A program made the position numbers and the translations under genes. The notes beneath the pieces are model-generated. The model made no database searches, was not told the DNA's origin, and saw nothing but the letters and a program-made list of their open reading frames with translations. Source: Reticulitermes lucifugus (Eukaryota; Arthropoda; Insecta; Blattodea; Rhinotermitidae). Taken from it: DNA of 25,519 bases. Where the stretch lies: assembly GCA_026260175.1 (NCBI GenBank), contig JAKCWW010002183.1, positions 2,139 through 27,657 of the forward strand. The letters run 5' to 3'. Shown piece by piece: positions 1 to 10,760 of the stretch; the stretch's first letter is position 1; each line of letters starts with the position of its first letter.

Positions 1-236
1 ACAATGGACAAGGAACAGGACAAAATAAACAAACACAACAAAACAAATAAATAAGCAAACAATGACTTACTGAAAGAATTAATAAGAACACCTTAAAATA
101 ATGTAATAGAATATTACATCAGACTAAGTGTAACAAATTCTCTTCTAAAAACATCCATATTATTACAAATAGAATTTGCCGCGATATCACACCGGCCGGA
201 GGGACAGTTTTTATAACATGAGCTAACATAAAACAA

Positions 237-330
237 AGAAATAATAATAATCGCATGTTTGGACCCATGACTTAAGGAAACAGCGCAGCTGAAATCCTAC
301 CAACTACTGTGTCAACAAACAACTAGTCTG
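237..330 (-). repeat. LINE-tail-like repeat, copy 1
   Basis: It shares a nearly identical block with 1332-1412 (cgcat.tttggaccca, then cagcgcagctgaaatcctac and caactactgtgtcaacaaac). Both copies are bordered on the same side by AAT repeats. Copy 1 has about 13 extra bases (from tgacttaag) after ggaccca. On the reverse strand one frame reads VVGR, then RISAALGPNMR into a (TTA)n tract in the other copy, like the 3' end of a non-LTR retrotransposon with a simple-repeat tail. The family is not identified. Confidence 0.7.
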
Positions 331-554
331 ATGCCTAACATGTTGAGCAGCAACTCAAAAATCATCATAAAATGAAAAAATGTGTATGCACATATACCAG
401 TGCAGGAAGCACTGAGTCTAGAAACACACAACATGGCAAGAATATTCCTTGAAGTGCAAGGTTTAAACAGTGTGAGGCCTGAATGACCTGCCCATGTTAT
501 TCATATCAGAAAAAATCTAAAACCGAGACAAATAAATTACAGAAGCTGCAGCTC

Positions 555-598
<44 letters not shown>
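555..598. repeat. (AGT)n microsatellite, about 14.7 units
   Basis: This is an uninterrupted run of AGT triplets. It creates a Ser run in one reading frame, which is an artefact of the repeat. Confidence 0.97.
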
Positions 599-1331
599 CA
601 GAATTAAAGTAGCTTTTTCTTGTCGTTACGTTTTGGGCAACCTAAAATGCTGTTTCCATCTCGCCTTGTCCTTCATCTTCCTCTGTCCCCGTGTCCTGTA
701 GGTTTGTAACAAAGTTCCGTGATATATTTGGCCACCTGCCTCAGCCGTATTTCTATTTCCATACACGGTGTTCTTCTCAGCTAGTCTATACTATCGTCTG
801 ACATGTTTCGTCATTAGTATGTAATTTTGTCTAACTGTTGACATGGATCTCATCTCTCACTGTGCGTCAGTATCTCACCAAACAACGCATTTTATCATTG
901 ATTTAACCAGTATTTTCTATATTTTCAAATGTGTACTCCTGCCCAACCGACATTATTTTACCAGTGTTTAAAAACGATCCCGCTCATACGTATAAATATT
1001 TGCATTTTATTTTTCATATCGCTCTCGCCATCTGGGCTTGTTAAATTTCCCACGTATTTAAATTCACGTATTTGCTCTAGTGGTTTATTATCAGACACAG
1101 CAGTACATAATTTCCCTCTGAAGTGAGTTTCAGTATACGAAACGGGAGTTTTTAAGAATTAAGCGAAAATTATAAGTTTTTCAATGTATAATAGTTGTAA
1201 AGCAACTATTCAAAGTTGTGGACATCAGACATTTTTGTGCCTAGCACAAAGGTTTGTGTAACCACTCTAAAATTTATCTCATATAATAACCCTTCTATTA
1301 ATTACCTGCAAGATCTTGGAACTCCCGTAAG

Positions 1332-1412
1332 GAATAATAATAATAATAATAATCGCATATTTGGACCCAGCGCAGCTGAAATCCTACCAACTACTGTGTC
1401 AACAAACAATAA
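1332..1412 (-). repeat. LINE-tail-like repeat, copy 2, with (AAT)n tract
   Basis: This is the second copy of the repeat at 237-330, about 1.1 kb away in the same orientation, without the 13-base insertion. It begins with a (AAT)n run (1332-1353), which on the reverse strand is a simple-repeat tail following RISAALGPNMR. Two same-strand copies point to a dispersed family or a local duplication. Confidence 0.72.
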
Positions 1413-3945
1413 GGAATATGGCCCTCGAGAACTAATAACCACAACACATACTACACTTTCGAATTTATTTTGCAAGTCTACTTATAAATTTGTTTTCTCA
1501 AACAGTTTTGTGCTACATGCACGAGCTCATCTAATGCTAGGGTTCTTCTAGGTCTCTCATAACTACCATAAAATGTGTGTTTAATTTTATGATATAAGCT
1601 CTTGTAAATCCTATGAAAGTATGACTGTGTAGTAAATTACAGTTCTCCGTTTGTTTATTGGATTATTTAAGGACTTTCTTAGCTGCGTGGGCTCTATACG
1701 TCGAATGGGAGAATATTGTGGTTGATGAATTTGGATGTATATACAATCAAATTGTCGTCGATTGCCTTAAGATGCAATCCCAGCATTTACCTGGAGTGAC
1801 TGTGGAAGATCACGAACATCAATCAGGCTAGAGAATCGAAACTGGGGCCTCTGGAGCAATAATCAGAACAGAAAAGAAAGCAAGGAAACTTGAGGCCATC
1901 GTTCTTCTCGTAAGGAACCTTTTTTTTTTTCAAGTTTTGAATAAGCATTTACACATTTTACTCATACGTCTGGCATTGTTAGATTAAACTTCATGAAGGT
2001 AAAATATTTGAAAAACCTGTCCAAAGTGAATTCTCTTTTATGCTTTTTACGAACTAGAAATTCTAATTTTTGCGACAGCGATACAACAGCCATCTGTGGA
2101 CAGAAATCAATAGTTATGCTGCATGTAGCTACCATCTCGCGGCGGAAACTGAAACCATGTGCTGGAGTTAATGAAATTGAGTAGATATGAACTGGGTCAA
2201 GTCAGTGTGTTATGCACAACAGAACATAAAAAGTAAAAAATCCTTTCATTTCTTTATCAAGAAAAAGTTTATTTTCTTTCTAAATGTATATTGTAGCATT
2301 TTACTTTTCTTACACGCATATGAACTCGTCAGAATGTGATTTTTTTTTCAGATGTTTCCCCCCGATATATTTGTTTTACTATTGACAATATTGTTCGGAA
2401 TGCAATCCAGGCAACTCAAGTAAATCCGTCGGTTTTTAATAAACTTGGAAAGGAGGGCATACGATATCACTTTTCGTTTCTAAACTAGCTTCGTAATACA
2501 GAGGTTACTGATATCAATCTCATTATGCCTTATATCTGCCTAGAGATTTTTCGGAACAATTTGCTTATCCATTGTGTCAGGAGAAAGAGTCTGATAAAGA
2601 CAAAATTAGAGTTTACAACTAATAATAACAATAACTTGAAAGCAGCAACTTCAAACTGAAGGCACTGAAACCTCCTTCAATATCTAACACAGGGTAACAG
2701 CATTAATCATTACTCTGAATCCAGTAATATGACATTTTCGATGCATTTAATAAAATTTTCCAGGAACAGCCGAACGAAGAAACAGGAGAATGGCGAAAAT
2801 TATATAATTTATAATTTGGAGCCTTGCAATTTATACTTTTCTCCTAATAGCGTTCGTGTAATTAACCCTCTGAAGCCTAGTTTAACAATAATAATAATTC
2901 TGAATTTTACCAACAGAGCGTGTTAGTGTGTTCCATATGATTATTACGACAAACAGCCATTTTTACCCTATACTGCATTAACCTATTTGTTTTGCAATGG
3001 AAGCACGTGATGTTCTAATTGAGATAGAAACTCAATATGTATGTACTTGTATAATTTTGTTTAAATTTAGTCTTCAGAGGATTAAATCAGAGGGTAAGGC
3101 CGGAGTAATGCATAGCACATGTGGGATAGTTTAGAAATACGTAAAAATATTTCGTGGGAAAGCCTTAAAGAAACCGAAGACATTAATTTTCAGGTTCCTT
3201 AAACGCGGAAAATTTATTGGCTTGCTGAAGAAGTGTTAAATGTTGAAGGATTATTCTGTAGCATGGAACTAGATAATGAATACATACGTACGATACATAT
3301 GCAGATAGCAGAGATAGCCGAAAAATAGCAAAACAGTTACGTCTGTGGGCACTCACTTAACCCAAGCTAATTACACGAGTCGTTGAAATGCGATCACAAT
3401 GACCAGCAAAGAGTCGACAGGTGTATCCACGTACGAACGTTTGCCAGATGAACGAGGCATGGAAAAAGTGTAACAATCATTCACTTTGCTTACTGCAAAA
3501 CGCACAGTTACTGGCACATTTGTCAAATACACCAGTTGTGGGAACACCCCATAAAAGATCGCTTAAAATATGTAGACATAAATGAGAAAATTATTTTAAA
3601 ATGGGTATTAGGAAAGTATACTTTAAGGTTGTACCTGGTTGAACTGACTTGCAATAGGATATAGTGGCGGGCTTAAAGACAAGGCGTGGGTTGTATAACA
3701 AAGGGACATTTCTTGATCAGCCGAATAATTACTTATGAGCAGGTCGACAGGACAGTGCACCATGAAGCCAGGTAGTTATTTGTACCATCTGAAGACCAAA
3801 GTCCTTCTAAATTGTACACACAGTTTCAGTTCCTATGTCAGAGAACAGACTCTATTTTCAATATTAAGACCAATCGGTAATGGCAGCTTGTCGGTCTTTA
3901 TATTGTGAGAATCATACAAAATACATAAAGACGCTGCGAGGGTAC

Positions 3946-3972
3946 GTGTTACGTGTTTATTACACGTAACAC
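3946..3972. repeat. Short perfect hairpin
   Basis: Arms gtgttacgtgt (3946-3956) and acacgtaacac (3962-3972) are perfectly complementary around a 5-base loop. No terminator or regulatory role can be assigned. Confidence 0.8.
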
Positions 3973-4344
3973 TGAGCTTTAAATGGTTGATTATTTAGAT
4001 AATGTCATCATTGAAATACTTCCCAAATCCACAAAATAATTTTCTTTCCGTTTTCTTTGACTTCATGGAACAACACCCTTGTGGTCTATATGCTGAGTCT
4101 TCATCAGATAATATTAACCAATTCCGAGCTACGATCGAAGTATGTCGACCATAAACACCAATTTCATCTCAGAATAATTCTTTCTTTAGCATGCCGATAT
4201 AAAGGACTCCCTTCTGCCATGTGGTCTCATGAATCACTTATGGCTTTATTTATTTTCTTGTGGAGAAGAGCCCCGCAGCAGAAGCTACGGACGCACCGCA
4301 GCCTTAAGGCTTATTGTGCAACCCTGTAATTAAGATGAAGAAAA

Positions 4345-4550
4345 AGATGATTATTTTTTTCATTTTTCCAAGTAATGGAGCACCGGTGGATTGAAATTGA
4401 CAGGGGTAAACCGAAGTACTCGGGGAAAAACCTGTCCCAGTGCCACTTTGTCAACCACAAGTCCCACATGGACCGACACGGGATCGAACCCGGGCCTCCG
4501 CGGTGGGATGGCTTTATGGTGGTAAGCATTGTACCAAGAAAACATTCTCG
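4345..4550 (-). mobile_element. tRNA-derived SINE (B box ggttcgatccc)
   Basis: On the reverse strand the sequence has a tRNA-like head with a clear pol III B box (cgggttcgatcccgtg, about 4479-4494). The body follows (gggacttgtggttgacaaag, tggcactgggacagg, cgagtacttcgg) and ends in A-rich sequence near 4345-4360. A diverged relative of the body is at 19800-19925. Short open frames here on both strands are artefacts of the SINE. Confidence 0.75.
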
Positions 4551-5524
4551 TAAAAGCTACAGAAACCTCATGATTAGCAGACTAAATGGAACTTCTAACA
4601 AACATTAAATATTTAACACTGATTGTCGTGACTAGGAACGGCCGCTAAATGTTGTACGTGCTTCAAGCCACTTTCATACTTTTGCCTCTTTTCCTAGTTT
4701 TGTCATTAGGTGAAGGAAAAAAGTGAAGCCTGCAGTCGTATGTAGTGTCACGCCGCGCAGTATGTTATATAGATACGAAGGTTTAGGACAAACGTTCTGC
4801 GTCTGTCTCCAGGTTAGGGATACCCTGAAGATTGAGTCAGAAGTTTCCTCCGAAACGTTGGTACCTATCTACCAGGCTGTGAGCTCCGCTTCTGCCCAAT
4901 TAATAAGACCTGGAAGCAAGGCAAAATTATAAAATTATAAATTTATTTTACTGTGTAATATTATAAAATATGACAATGGAATGTTTGATAAGATTAAGGC
5001 ACTGAAACCTAACTATATTGTTGATATAATTTAAATTCACACTTATTTGTATCGAGTTTTTATTAATTGATAAACATAGGCGATGCAGTTTTATTTGTAG
5101 TGTTCATCTTCTGTAAAAATTGTGAAAAGTCTGAGTTTATAATCACTATTTTAAACGTATGAATTATCACCTCTGTCAACTCTGTCTGATAGCAAATGGC
5201 CTACAGTATCTCGATGCTTAAGCCACAGAGTGTGCCGAAATTTTACATATTGTTTAGAAAGATTAAATACAAAACTAGACAACATGAATTATTTCAGTGA
5301 TTTATTTCAGATCATTTATGATTAGTGCATAGGAACATAATGAAGGGATTCGTTTCTCTGGTACATAAGTACACAGTGCTTCTAGTGCGCACAGCACCTC
5401 TCTTTATGTTGTCAAACTCCCTACTGTCAACAATCAGCTGTTTGTGTCGTGTTCACATTCCCCTGGACGTGGAGAGAATGGATCGGTAAATTGATGGCAA
5501 TGTTTACTGGATCAATGATTGCAG

Positions 5525-5654
5525 ATTCTCGACCAAGGAATCTGCAACTCACGCAATCGTGGCTGTCCACAACACGGATATCAATGGCCAGACGGTGAAG
5601 TGTTCCTGGGGAAAGGAGTCCGGGGATCCTAACAACGCCCAGGCAGCCGGACAG
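5525..5654 (+). CDS. Rox8: Rox8 (TIA-1/TIAR homologue) exon: C-terminal half of RRM3
   Basis: This exon encodes 43 complete residues starting FSTKESATHAIV and including INGQTVKCSWGKESGDPNNA. It matches the alpha2-beta4 half of the third RNA recognition motif of TIA-1/TIAR/Rox8 proteins, including the VKC.WGKE strand that closes RRM3. TIA-1 family proteins bind U-rich RNA, act in splice-site choice and translational silencing, and nucleate stress granules. The exon opens after an AG at 5523-5524. Its first base completes a split codon (probably the Arg before F in RNP1), so the exon cuts RRM3 inside RNP1. It ends in phase 0 at CAG before a consensus GTGAGT donor at 5655. The acceptor has a poor polypyrimidine tract. 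Identity rests on recalled family sequence, and the fit is strong over the whole exon. Confidence 0.9.
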
Positions 5655-6205
5655 GTGAGTGAAAAGGTGAATGAATGTCTTGATCTGTTTCGTACTGTTT
5701 ATACACAGTGTGGGAGCCTCAACCTCCTGGAGCCCTAAGGGCCTGTCCAGGCCTCTAAAGGGATAGCTTTGCCTTTTACTGGAATGAGGTTCTTTAAACA
5801 AGCCACAAGTATTGCCAGTGGAGGTAGATCACAAATGTAGCTCTGTACTGTAACTACACAATTCAGCATGGCAACACAGTGTGGAGGGTTCTGATACATG
5901 GTTTCAATAACCCACTAATCAGCATTTACCCCACAATTTTACTGTTCGCTAATATGAGCTATTTTCTCCTATTATATACTCATTTCGCGTCCTCCGACAA
6001 GCTGGTGATACTGTTTTCGTAACATTCATCACCGGATGTAATAGAGAGAGGAGGTGTACAGATATATAGCGACGTCACTCGGGTTTCGCTGTACATATTG
6101 CATGCGGTATATCACTCTTTCAACATAATTCGACGTACAAGCCCACTGCCTTGCGAGACACTCATTTTAACTGATCTCTGGCAGGTACGCATAATGTTTG
6201 TTTTG

Positions 6206-6219
6206 GTTGCTATGGAAAA
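6206..6219 (+). promoter_or_regulatory. X-box-like motif (weak)
   Basis: gttgctatggaaaa matches the RFX X-box pattern RYYNYYATRRNRAC at all but the last base. A single match in an intron is weak evidence; it is listed because better matches occur at 22745 and 22814. Confidence 0.2.
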
Positions 6220-6869
6220 GTTGGTTGATTCGGTTGATTGGCGTGGCTGTAGATCTGTGCTACACAGACATGAAACTTTATCGTACTGTGAGCACAGTAA
6301 TATATTTACCAATTTGTTATTTGTTTAATTAAGCCTTTCTCGAATGAATATTTAGGCGGAAGGCTTGCCATTCTATACCTCGATAATTAATGAGGGAAAC
6401 CCAAATTAAAACTTGAAATTAATTACACAAAACATCCGGAATGTTTGGTCAATGCTGGTACAGTCTTTACTTTATCCAAAATAGTTTGTACCTTTCGTAG
6501 TCCATCCGTTTGTGTACAGAGTTGTTCAAAAAGCACTTCACACTCAATGCTTAACAACAGAAAGGCCGTACATACGATAATTTTGTCATTGTGTCATTGT
6601 GTCAACGTAGAAGGAAGACATGTTTAACATTTAAAGTATCCAATAAATGTAAGAATTGTGTCACTAAATTTCAATTAATACGTTGTCTTTATTGTCAAGT
6701 GACTTCTTGCCAACCTGTATTGGCACCTTTCATATCGGCAGCTGTGATTGTGGCTGTATCTTCTCTTTATTGTTCTGACTTCACTACCACAGAGAAGTGG
6801 GGGAAGTAATAATTTATAATCCAGTGTCTTTTTATTATATTTTACTGATCTGTTTATGGTTTAAATATA

Positions 6870-7565
6870 CGAGGCAGAGTCAAAAAGTAAAGTGGATTTA
6901 TTATTTACTGCATGTACAACAATCTGTGACAAATGCCAAGTGTATCATTTCTCAACTTAATCACCCCTGTCTTCAATGCATATTGTGTAGCGGCTCACAA
7001 GCCCTCTGATCCCATCTGCGAAGACAGTTTTCGGTTGCGATCGGAGGTACGTATGCACCGCTTCCTTAACTTCAACATCACTGGCAAATCTTCATCCACC
7101 CAAGGATTCTTTTAGTGGTCCAAACATGTAGTAATCCGATGAAGCTAGGTTTGGACTATATGGGGATGGGGGAGAAGTTCACATTTCAGCTGCCTGATTG
7201 CTTCAATGGTAGCTGCCGCCGAATGCGGACGCGGCTTATCGCGGAGCAAGAGAAGCGCCTTGGACAGCAAACCTCTGCGCTTGTTGCTAATCGCTAACAT
7301 TCTCCGATAAATTTCAGATGTTTTAACGCCTTGTGACAACAAAAAACGGATCACAGCTCGCTGTTTTACAACAGTGCAATGCGAAAATGTTCCCGCCATC
7401 TTTAAAGAAGATTTGTAAAAAAACCACAACACTAACTAAACCTGACACTGACTCGTCACGACAATACCTAGTGTGTAGTTAATGAGACAACCGCTAGGTT
7501 TTGCAAGGCGTCGATTGCAGCACCTCTACTGGCAAATTCGCTTTCCTTTTTTTTAATTCACTTCG
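6870..7565 (-). mobile_element. Internally deleted mariner (Mos-like) transposon, 696 bp
   Basis: The reverse strand encodes the start of a mariner transposase (VVKQRAVIRFLLSQGVKTSEI, the N-terminal helix-turn-helix). It then jumps to the C-terminal catalytic part (RDKPRPHSAAATIEAIRQL, then LASSDYYMFGPLKESLGG in another frame). In intact elements of about 1.3 kb these blocks are separated by the rest of the DNA-binding domain and the first catalytic Asp, which are missing here. A frameshift lies before LASSDYY and a stop follows GG. The ends form imperfect inverted repeats (cgaggcagagtc... at 6870; ...ttcacttcg ending 7565) flanked by TA on both sides, the mariner target duplication. It is catalytically dead but may keep its ends as a MITE-like derivative. 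It lies antisense within the Rox8 intron. Confidence 0.88.
7145..7432 (-). pseudogene. Mariner transposase remnant (HTH fused to DD34D C-terminal part)
   Basis: This 95-codon open frame joins the transposase N-terminal helix-turn-helix (QRAVIRF...SEIYRRM) to a piece around the second catalytic Asp (RDKPRPHSAAATIEAIRQLKCELLPHPH). The join passes through a short unrelated linker (about residues 49-63, rich in Leu and Lys). The region with the first catalytic Asp is deleted, and the frame is lost after HIVQT, where the family continues to its third Asp. Downstream sequence in shifted frames still reads as transposase down to about 6960. The open frame probably survives by chance or recent deletion. 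A DNA-binding-only product is conceivable but unsupported. Confidence 0.85.
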
Positions 7566-7734
7566 TATATTGTTTTTTCTTTCATTAAATTCTAAAAATT
7601 GTGTTATTTGTAGGCCCGCTTTAATCGTATCACGGCGAAGGATAAGCTTGTCGTGTCACATCCGCTTGCCCATCACTCCCTTTCATACATTTCGAACAAA
7701 TTGAAGGATTTTCATCGATAAATGTGATGAATTT

Positions 7735-7880
7735 TCGGCCAGGAGTAATACCTCTACCTTCACAAGACAACAAAAATACTTAAAAACCGCTCCCCAAGTG
7801 GGATTCGAACCCAAAATCCTGTTGTTCAAGAGGAGAAGGCCGTACGCGCTTTAGACCGTGTATCCATTGTCATCGGCTTT
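7735..7880 (-). mobile_element. tRNA-derived SINE fragment
   Basis: The reverse strand contains a tRNA-like stretch with A-box-like acggtctaaagcgcg and a near-perfect B box gggttcgaatcccac (7798-7812), followed by a short non-tRNA body. The cloverleaf is incomplete, so this is a SINE head and not a functional tRNA gene. Confidence 0.68.
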
Positions 7881-8639
7881 TATAAATTCCTACCAAAAAT
7901 ATTTACGTTCATTTACATACATTGCTTTTAAATGAAATGGCGCCAGAGGGTATTGTTCTTCCATCCTATATTCAAGCTTATTTGTACATTTCCTCGCGAA
8001 ATTTTGAATCCACTAACTGGGGTCAGTAAATTAGATTGGATATTTAACATAAAATATTTGTTCCTGGATTTGCATCACCGTAGTTAAAAGAGAAATACAG
8101 GCATCTAAAGTGATTTCGGGGAAGATTACATCCTATAAGGCCTGCGTTTCTTAAAATGCTTTAATATTGGCCTATATTGTGAGGTTAGCAGCAGTTATAA
8201 GTGAATTATTATGTAATTTAATGATCCAATTCTGATCCTAATTCGTACAGTTGCTCCTTCTATCGGGATGCATTAAATATGATCCCAGAGATTCGCTCAA
8301 TTGTCATACTTTTAATTTTTAACGTGTAACAAATGTTTCGTGCAGATATTTTGGATATGTTTATAATCTGTATCAGTTAAGATTAAATGTACTTAGCGTC
8401 ATTGTTTCATTAACTCTCAACGTCGAATGGAAAGCTGAATGCAGATTTTGCGCGGTCGCCATAATGCTGTTTTACATTCTGAGATGTGTCTTAACATGTG
8501 TTGTATATTTTGGGAATGTCTATTACCTGACAGTGTTTAAGGAACCTATGTTGGACATTGTTGGTGTTAGTGAGATAACTTGATCGCCACTTTTGGTATT
8601 ATTTGTGTCATAACATTTAAAACTATAAGACTGATGCTC

Positions 8640-9060
8640 TTTAGTGGCTTGATTTCGTAAAGTTTCATGAAAATCTCTCGATCTATGCAAAAGATATTAG
8701 TGTGGGCGGACTCGGGACAGACGCACGCTTTTGATTTTGCATAGTGCCCAGCTTAAAGCGAAACTCGCTCATAGAGTGTACATTTGTATCATACAGGCCT
8801 TTCTATCGCGCGACTGCTCGCCCTCGAGCGGACGACATCGTTACGGCACAGCTACCGAAGACGCCTCCGTTCTGCCGGGCTCAGTCCTGCTCAGATACGC
8901 TTTACCACTGGCCTAAAGAACTGTATAAAACAGCATCGTTTAATAATCCCTCAAGCGGGCAAAAAGTTCCCCGCACACGTGACTCAGAGGTGGATTAATG
9001 TGTCCACAAGAGCTACGGAATTGGCTTTCTCCTAATTTAAATGAATTGATTCCACATCTC
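8640..9060. repeat. GC-rich unknown repeat-like block
   Basis: This stretch is clearly GC-richer than its surroundings. It begins with a motif type common in insect transposons (agtttcatgaaaatctctcg, then gacagacgcacgc) and stays open in all three forward frames over parts of 8731-9035. No protein family is recognised. It could be a transposon fragment or, less likely, an unrecognised exon. Confidence 0.45.
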
Positions 9061-9969
9061 GCGTCTTCTTCCTTCAAGATGGAGTTTAATATTATCGACA
9101 CATTCAAATCTATAGTATCCTCAAATATTTCTTTCTTAGGGGTTTTCAGATGAAAACTTATATCCCCATAAGCCAATATTTCCTGTTATAGGGAACATAG
9201 TCTATACTAAAATTATAACGCGAACCTCTTAGCTATACTTACTTTTCGTGAAATTCGGTATGAACGTCATATCGTTGGAGACATCTCCAACATGCCATCA
9301 ACACTACCAACACGATAGCCTTGCGAACTTCTGGGGCAGGAATAACACTAATGTCTTTACATATAGACTGGGATCATTGTATTTTATGTGGTTTGAAAGG
9401 TGTTCCTATAATTAAAACATTAATTGGCCCGTTATATTATATGCGTTATCTCAGAAAATAGAAATTAATAAGATGGTGCACGCTCTAAGTACGCGTAGCA
9501 TAATGCGTAAAGTTACTTGTGATTCATTTCTGTTTGAGTTGTTACAATCGTAATGTGCCACATCATAAGCACGATTTATATTACAACAAAATATGTGTGT
9601 TGCTTGGTAATGCGAACGTGCATCGGCAGCACTCAGTGCTTGTTTATTCTGTATGTAAAACGTTTAGACCTCTGTTTAAAATATTAGAATTTCTTAGCTC
9701 GCCCTAATCTTGTTTGAAAGTAAAACAGAACAAATAAGACTTAATCCTTCTTAACCGTAACATGCACCTTTCGCTTTCAGGAATGATTTAATCCTTGTAG
9801 CCTATAAGCACATCAGCTCCTTAAAATATTAAAACTTCTTTGTTCGCTTTAATCTTGTTACCAAGTAAAACACGTAAGACCTAGCCTTCCGAGTACGTGT
9901 TATCCCATCGGGAAGGAATTTGATAGGTTGCGTCTCGAGTGGTGTTAGTGTCATTGTTTAGTCGCCTTC

Positions 9970-10175
9970 GTGTTTTTGTTTCTCCTTATTTCTTTCCTTA
10001 ATTTTCGCTCTCTTTTTTGTATGCGTTATCTATCTGTCTAATCTATGTATATTTTTGTCCTACTCTCTCTTTCTTCTACCCTTTGTTAGTTCTTTATTTC
10101 TTTCCTCCGTTCTCTCTTTCCTCTCCACCTTCTTTATCTCTGTGCTCCCTTCTTTCTTATTTTCTATTTATTTAT
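9970..10175 (+). repeat. Pyrimidine-rich low-complexity tract
   Basis: This is a T/C-rich stretch (runs such as ctctctttcttctaccc, tttcctccgttctctc). It ends next to the foldback element at 10193. Its short open frame is an artefact of composition. Confidence 0.75.
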
Positions 10176-10192
10176 GTATTTATTTTATTTAT

Positions 10193-10544
10193 AATTATTA
10201 ACTAGAAAGTACCAACAGTAATGCACAAATTTAATATATAACGCAGTCATTATAGGATCAGTTTAACTCAGACATGTTTCGGTGGCATATATACCACCAC
10301 CATCAGGGAGAAAGTCCACACCGAAAGCTGGAACACCGCTGGTAAGGTAAAGTCCTTCTTGCTAGTACACATCGCCACAGTCACTTCACAGAAATTCATG
10401 CCCACAGATCACGGTAGGCGCTGTATACGCGCTGTGCGTATACAGCGCCTACCGTAATCTATGGGCATGAATTTCTGTGAAGTGACTGTGGAGGACTTTA
10501 CCTTCTCTTTGTGCATTACTGTTGGTACTTTCTAGTTATAATTC
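10193..10544. mobile_element. Composite foldback element with nested hairpin
   Basis: Outer arms (10193-10229 and 10508-10544, core aactagaaagtaccaacag and its complement) enclose an inner hairpin with arms of about 55 bases (10375-10429 and 10437-10491, ccacagtcacttcacag to its complement ctgtgaagtgactgtgg). A third pair is ggtaaggtaaagtcc (10341) against ggactttacctt (10493). About 100 bases on the left side lack a partner and hold the motif catgtttcgg...ccatcaggg. This looks like a rearranged foldback or MITE; no transposase is present. Confidence 0.82.
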
Positions 10545-10654
10545 AAAAAAATGCACGGTTTGAAGAACGAAGTTTAAATTAATTTATAATGTTCTTCTTC
10601 ATCCACTTACTTGTATATTTATTTGTATCTGTAGCCAGTTTTGAGCGGGCAATC

Positions 10655-10760
10655 TTAACATCTACTCAGCTATCTAGTCTGTTGACGTTATGGTGTCATG
10701 TCATATTTGCTTTCGGATATGCCCTGTTCGAATCCCGGACAGAACGCAGAACGAGTTGGC
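10655..10760 (+). mobile_element. tRNA-like SINE head
   Basis: A B-box match (tgttcgaatcccgg, 10725-10738) follows at tRNA-like distance a degenerate A-box region (gttatggtgtcatg). The sequence does not fold as a full tRNA. The body family and exact ends are unclear. Confidence 0.5.

Larger units (their letters stand above)
1..5524 (+). other. Rox8: Upstream intron portion of Rox8 (no coding exon seen)
   Basis: This stretch precedes the first recognised Rox8 exon and is inferred to be intron. I looked for the missing RRM3 first half (a peptide ending in a KGYAFIR-like RNP1 motif) and for RRM2 and did not find them, so the preceding exon is probably upstream of the window. The sequence is AT-rich with short, unconvincing open frames. 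It holds an AGT microsatellite, two copies of a LINE-tail-like repeat, a short hairpin and a tRNA-derived SINE, listed separately. I see nothing recognisable in 1400-3940 or 4620-5400. The intron assignment would fail if another gene's exon were found here. Confidence 0.6.

Noticed and set aside
483..701. 72-codon open frame with a long Ser run
   Set aside because: The Ser run is the AGT microsatellite; no other protein feature is present.
4311..4608. Overlapping open frames on both strands
   Set aside because: They fall in the tRNA-derived SINE and follow its sequence, not a protein family.
5427..5801. 124-codon reverse-strand open frame
   Set aside because: It is the antisense shadow of the Rox8 RRM3 exon and its flanks.
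7795..7880. Possible functional tRNA gene on the minus strand
   Set aside because: The B box is good but acceptor and anticodon stems do not form; SINE-like body sequence follows.
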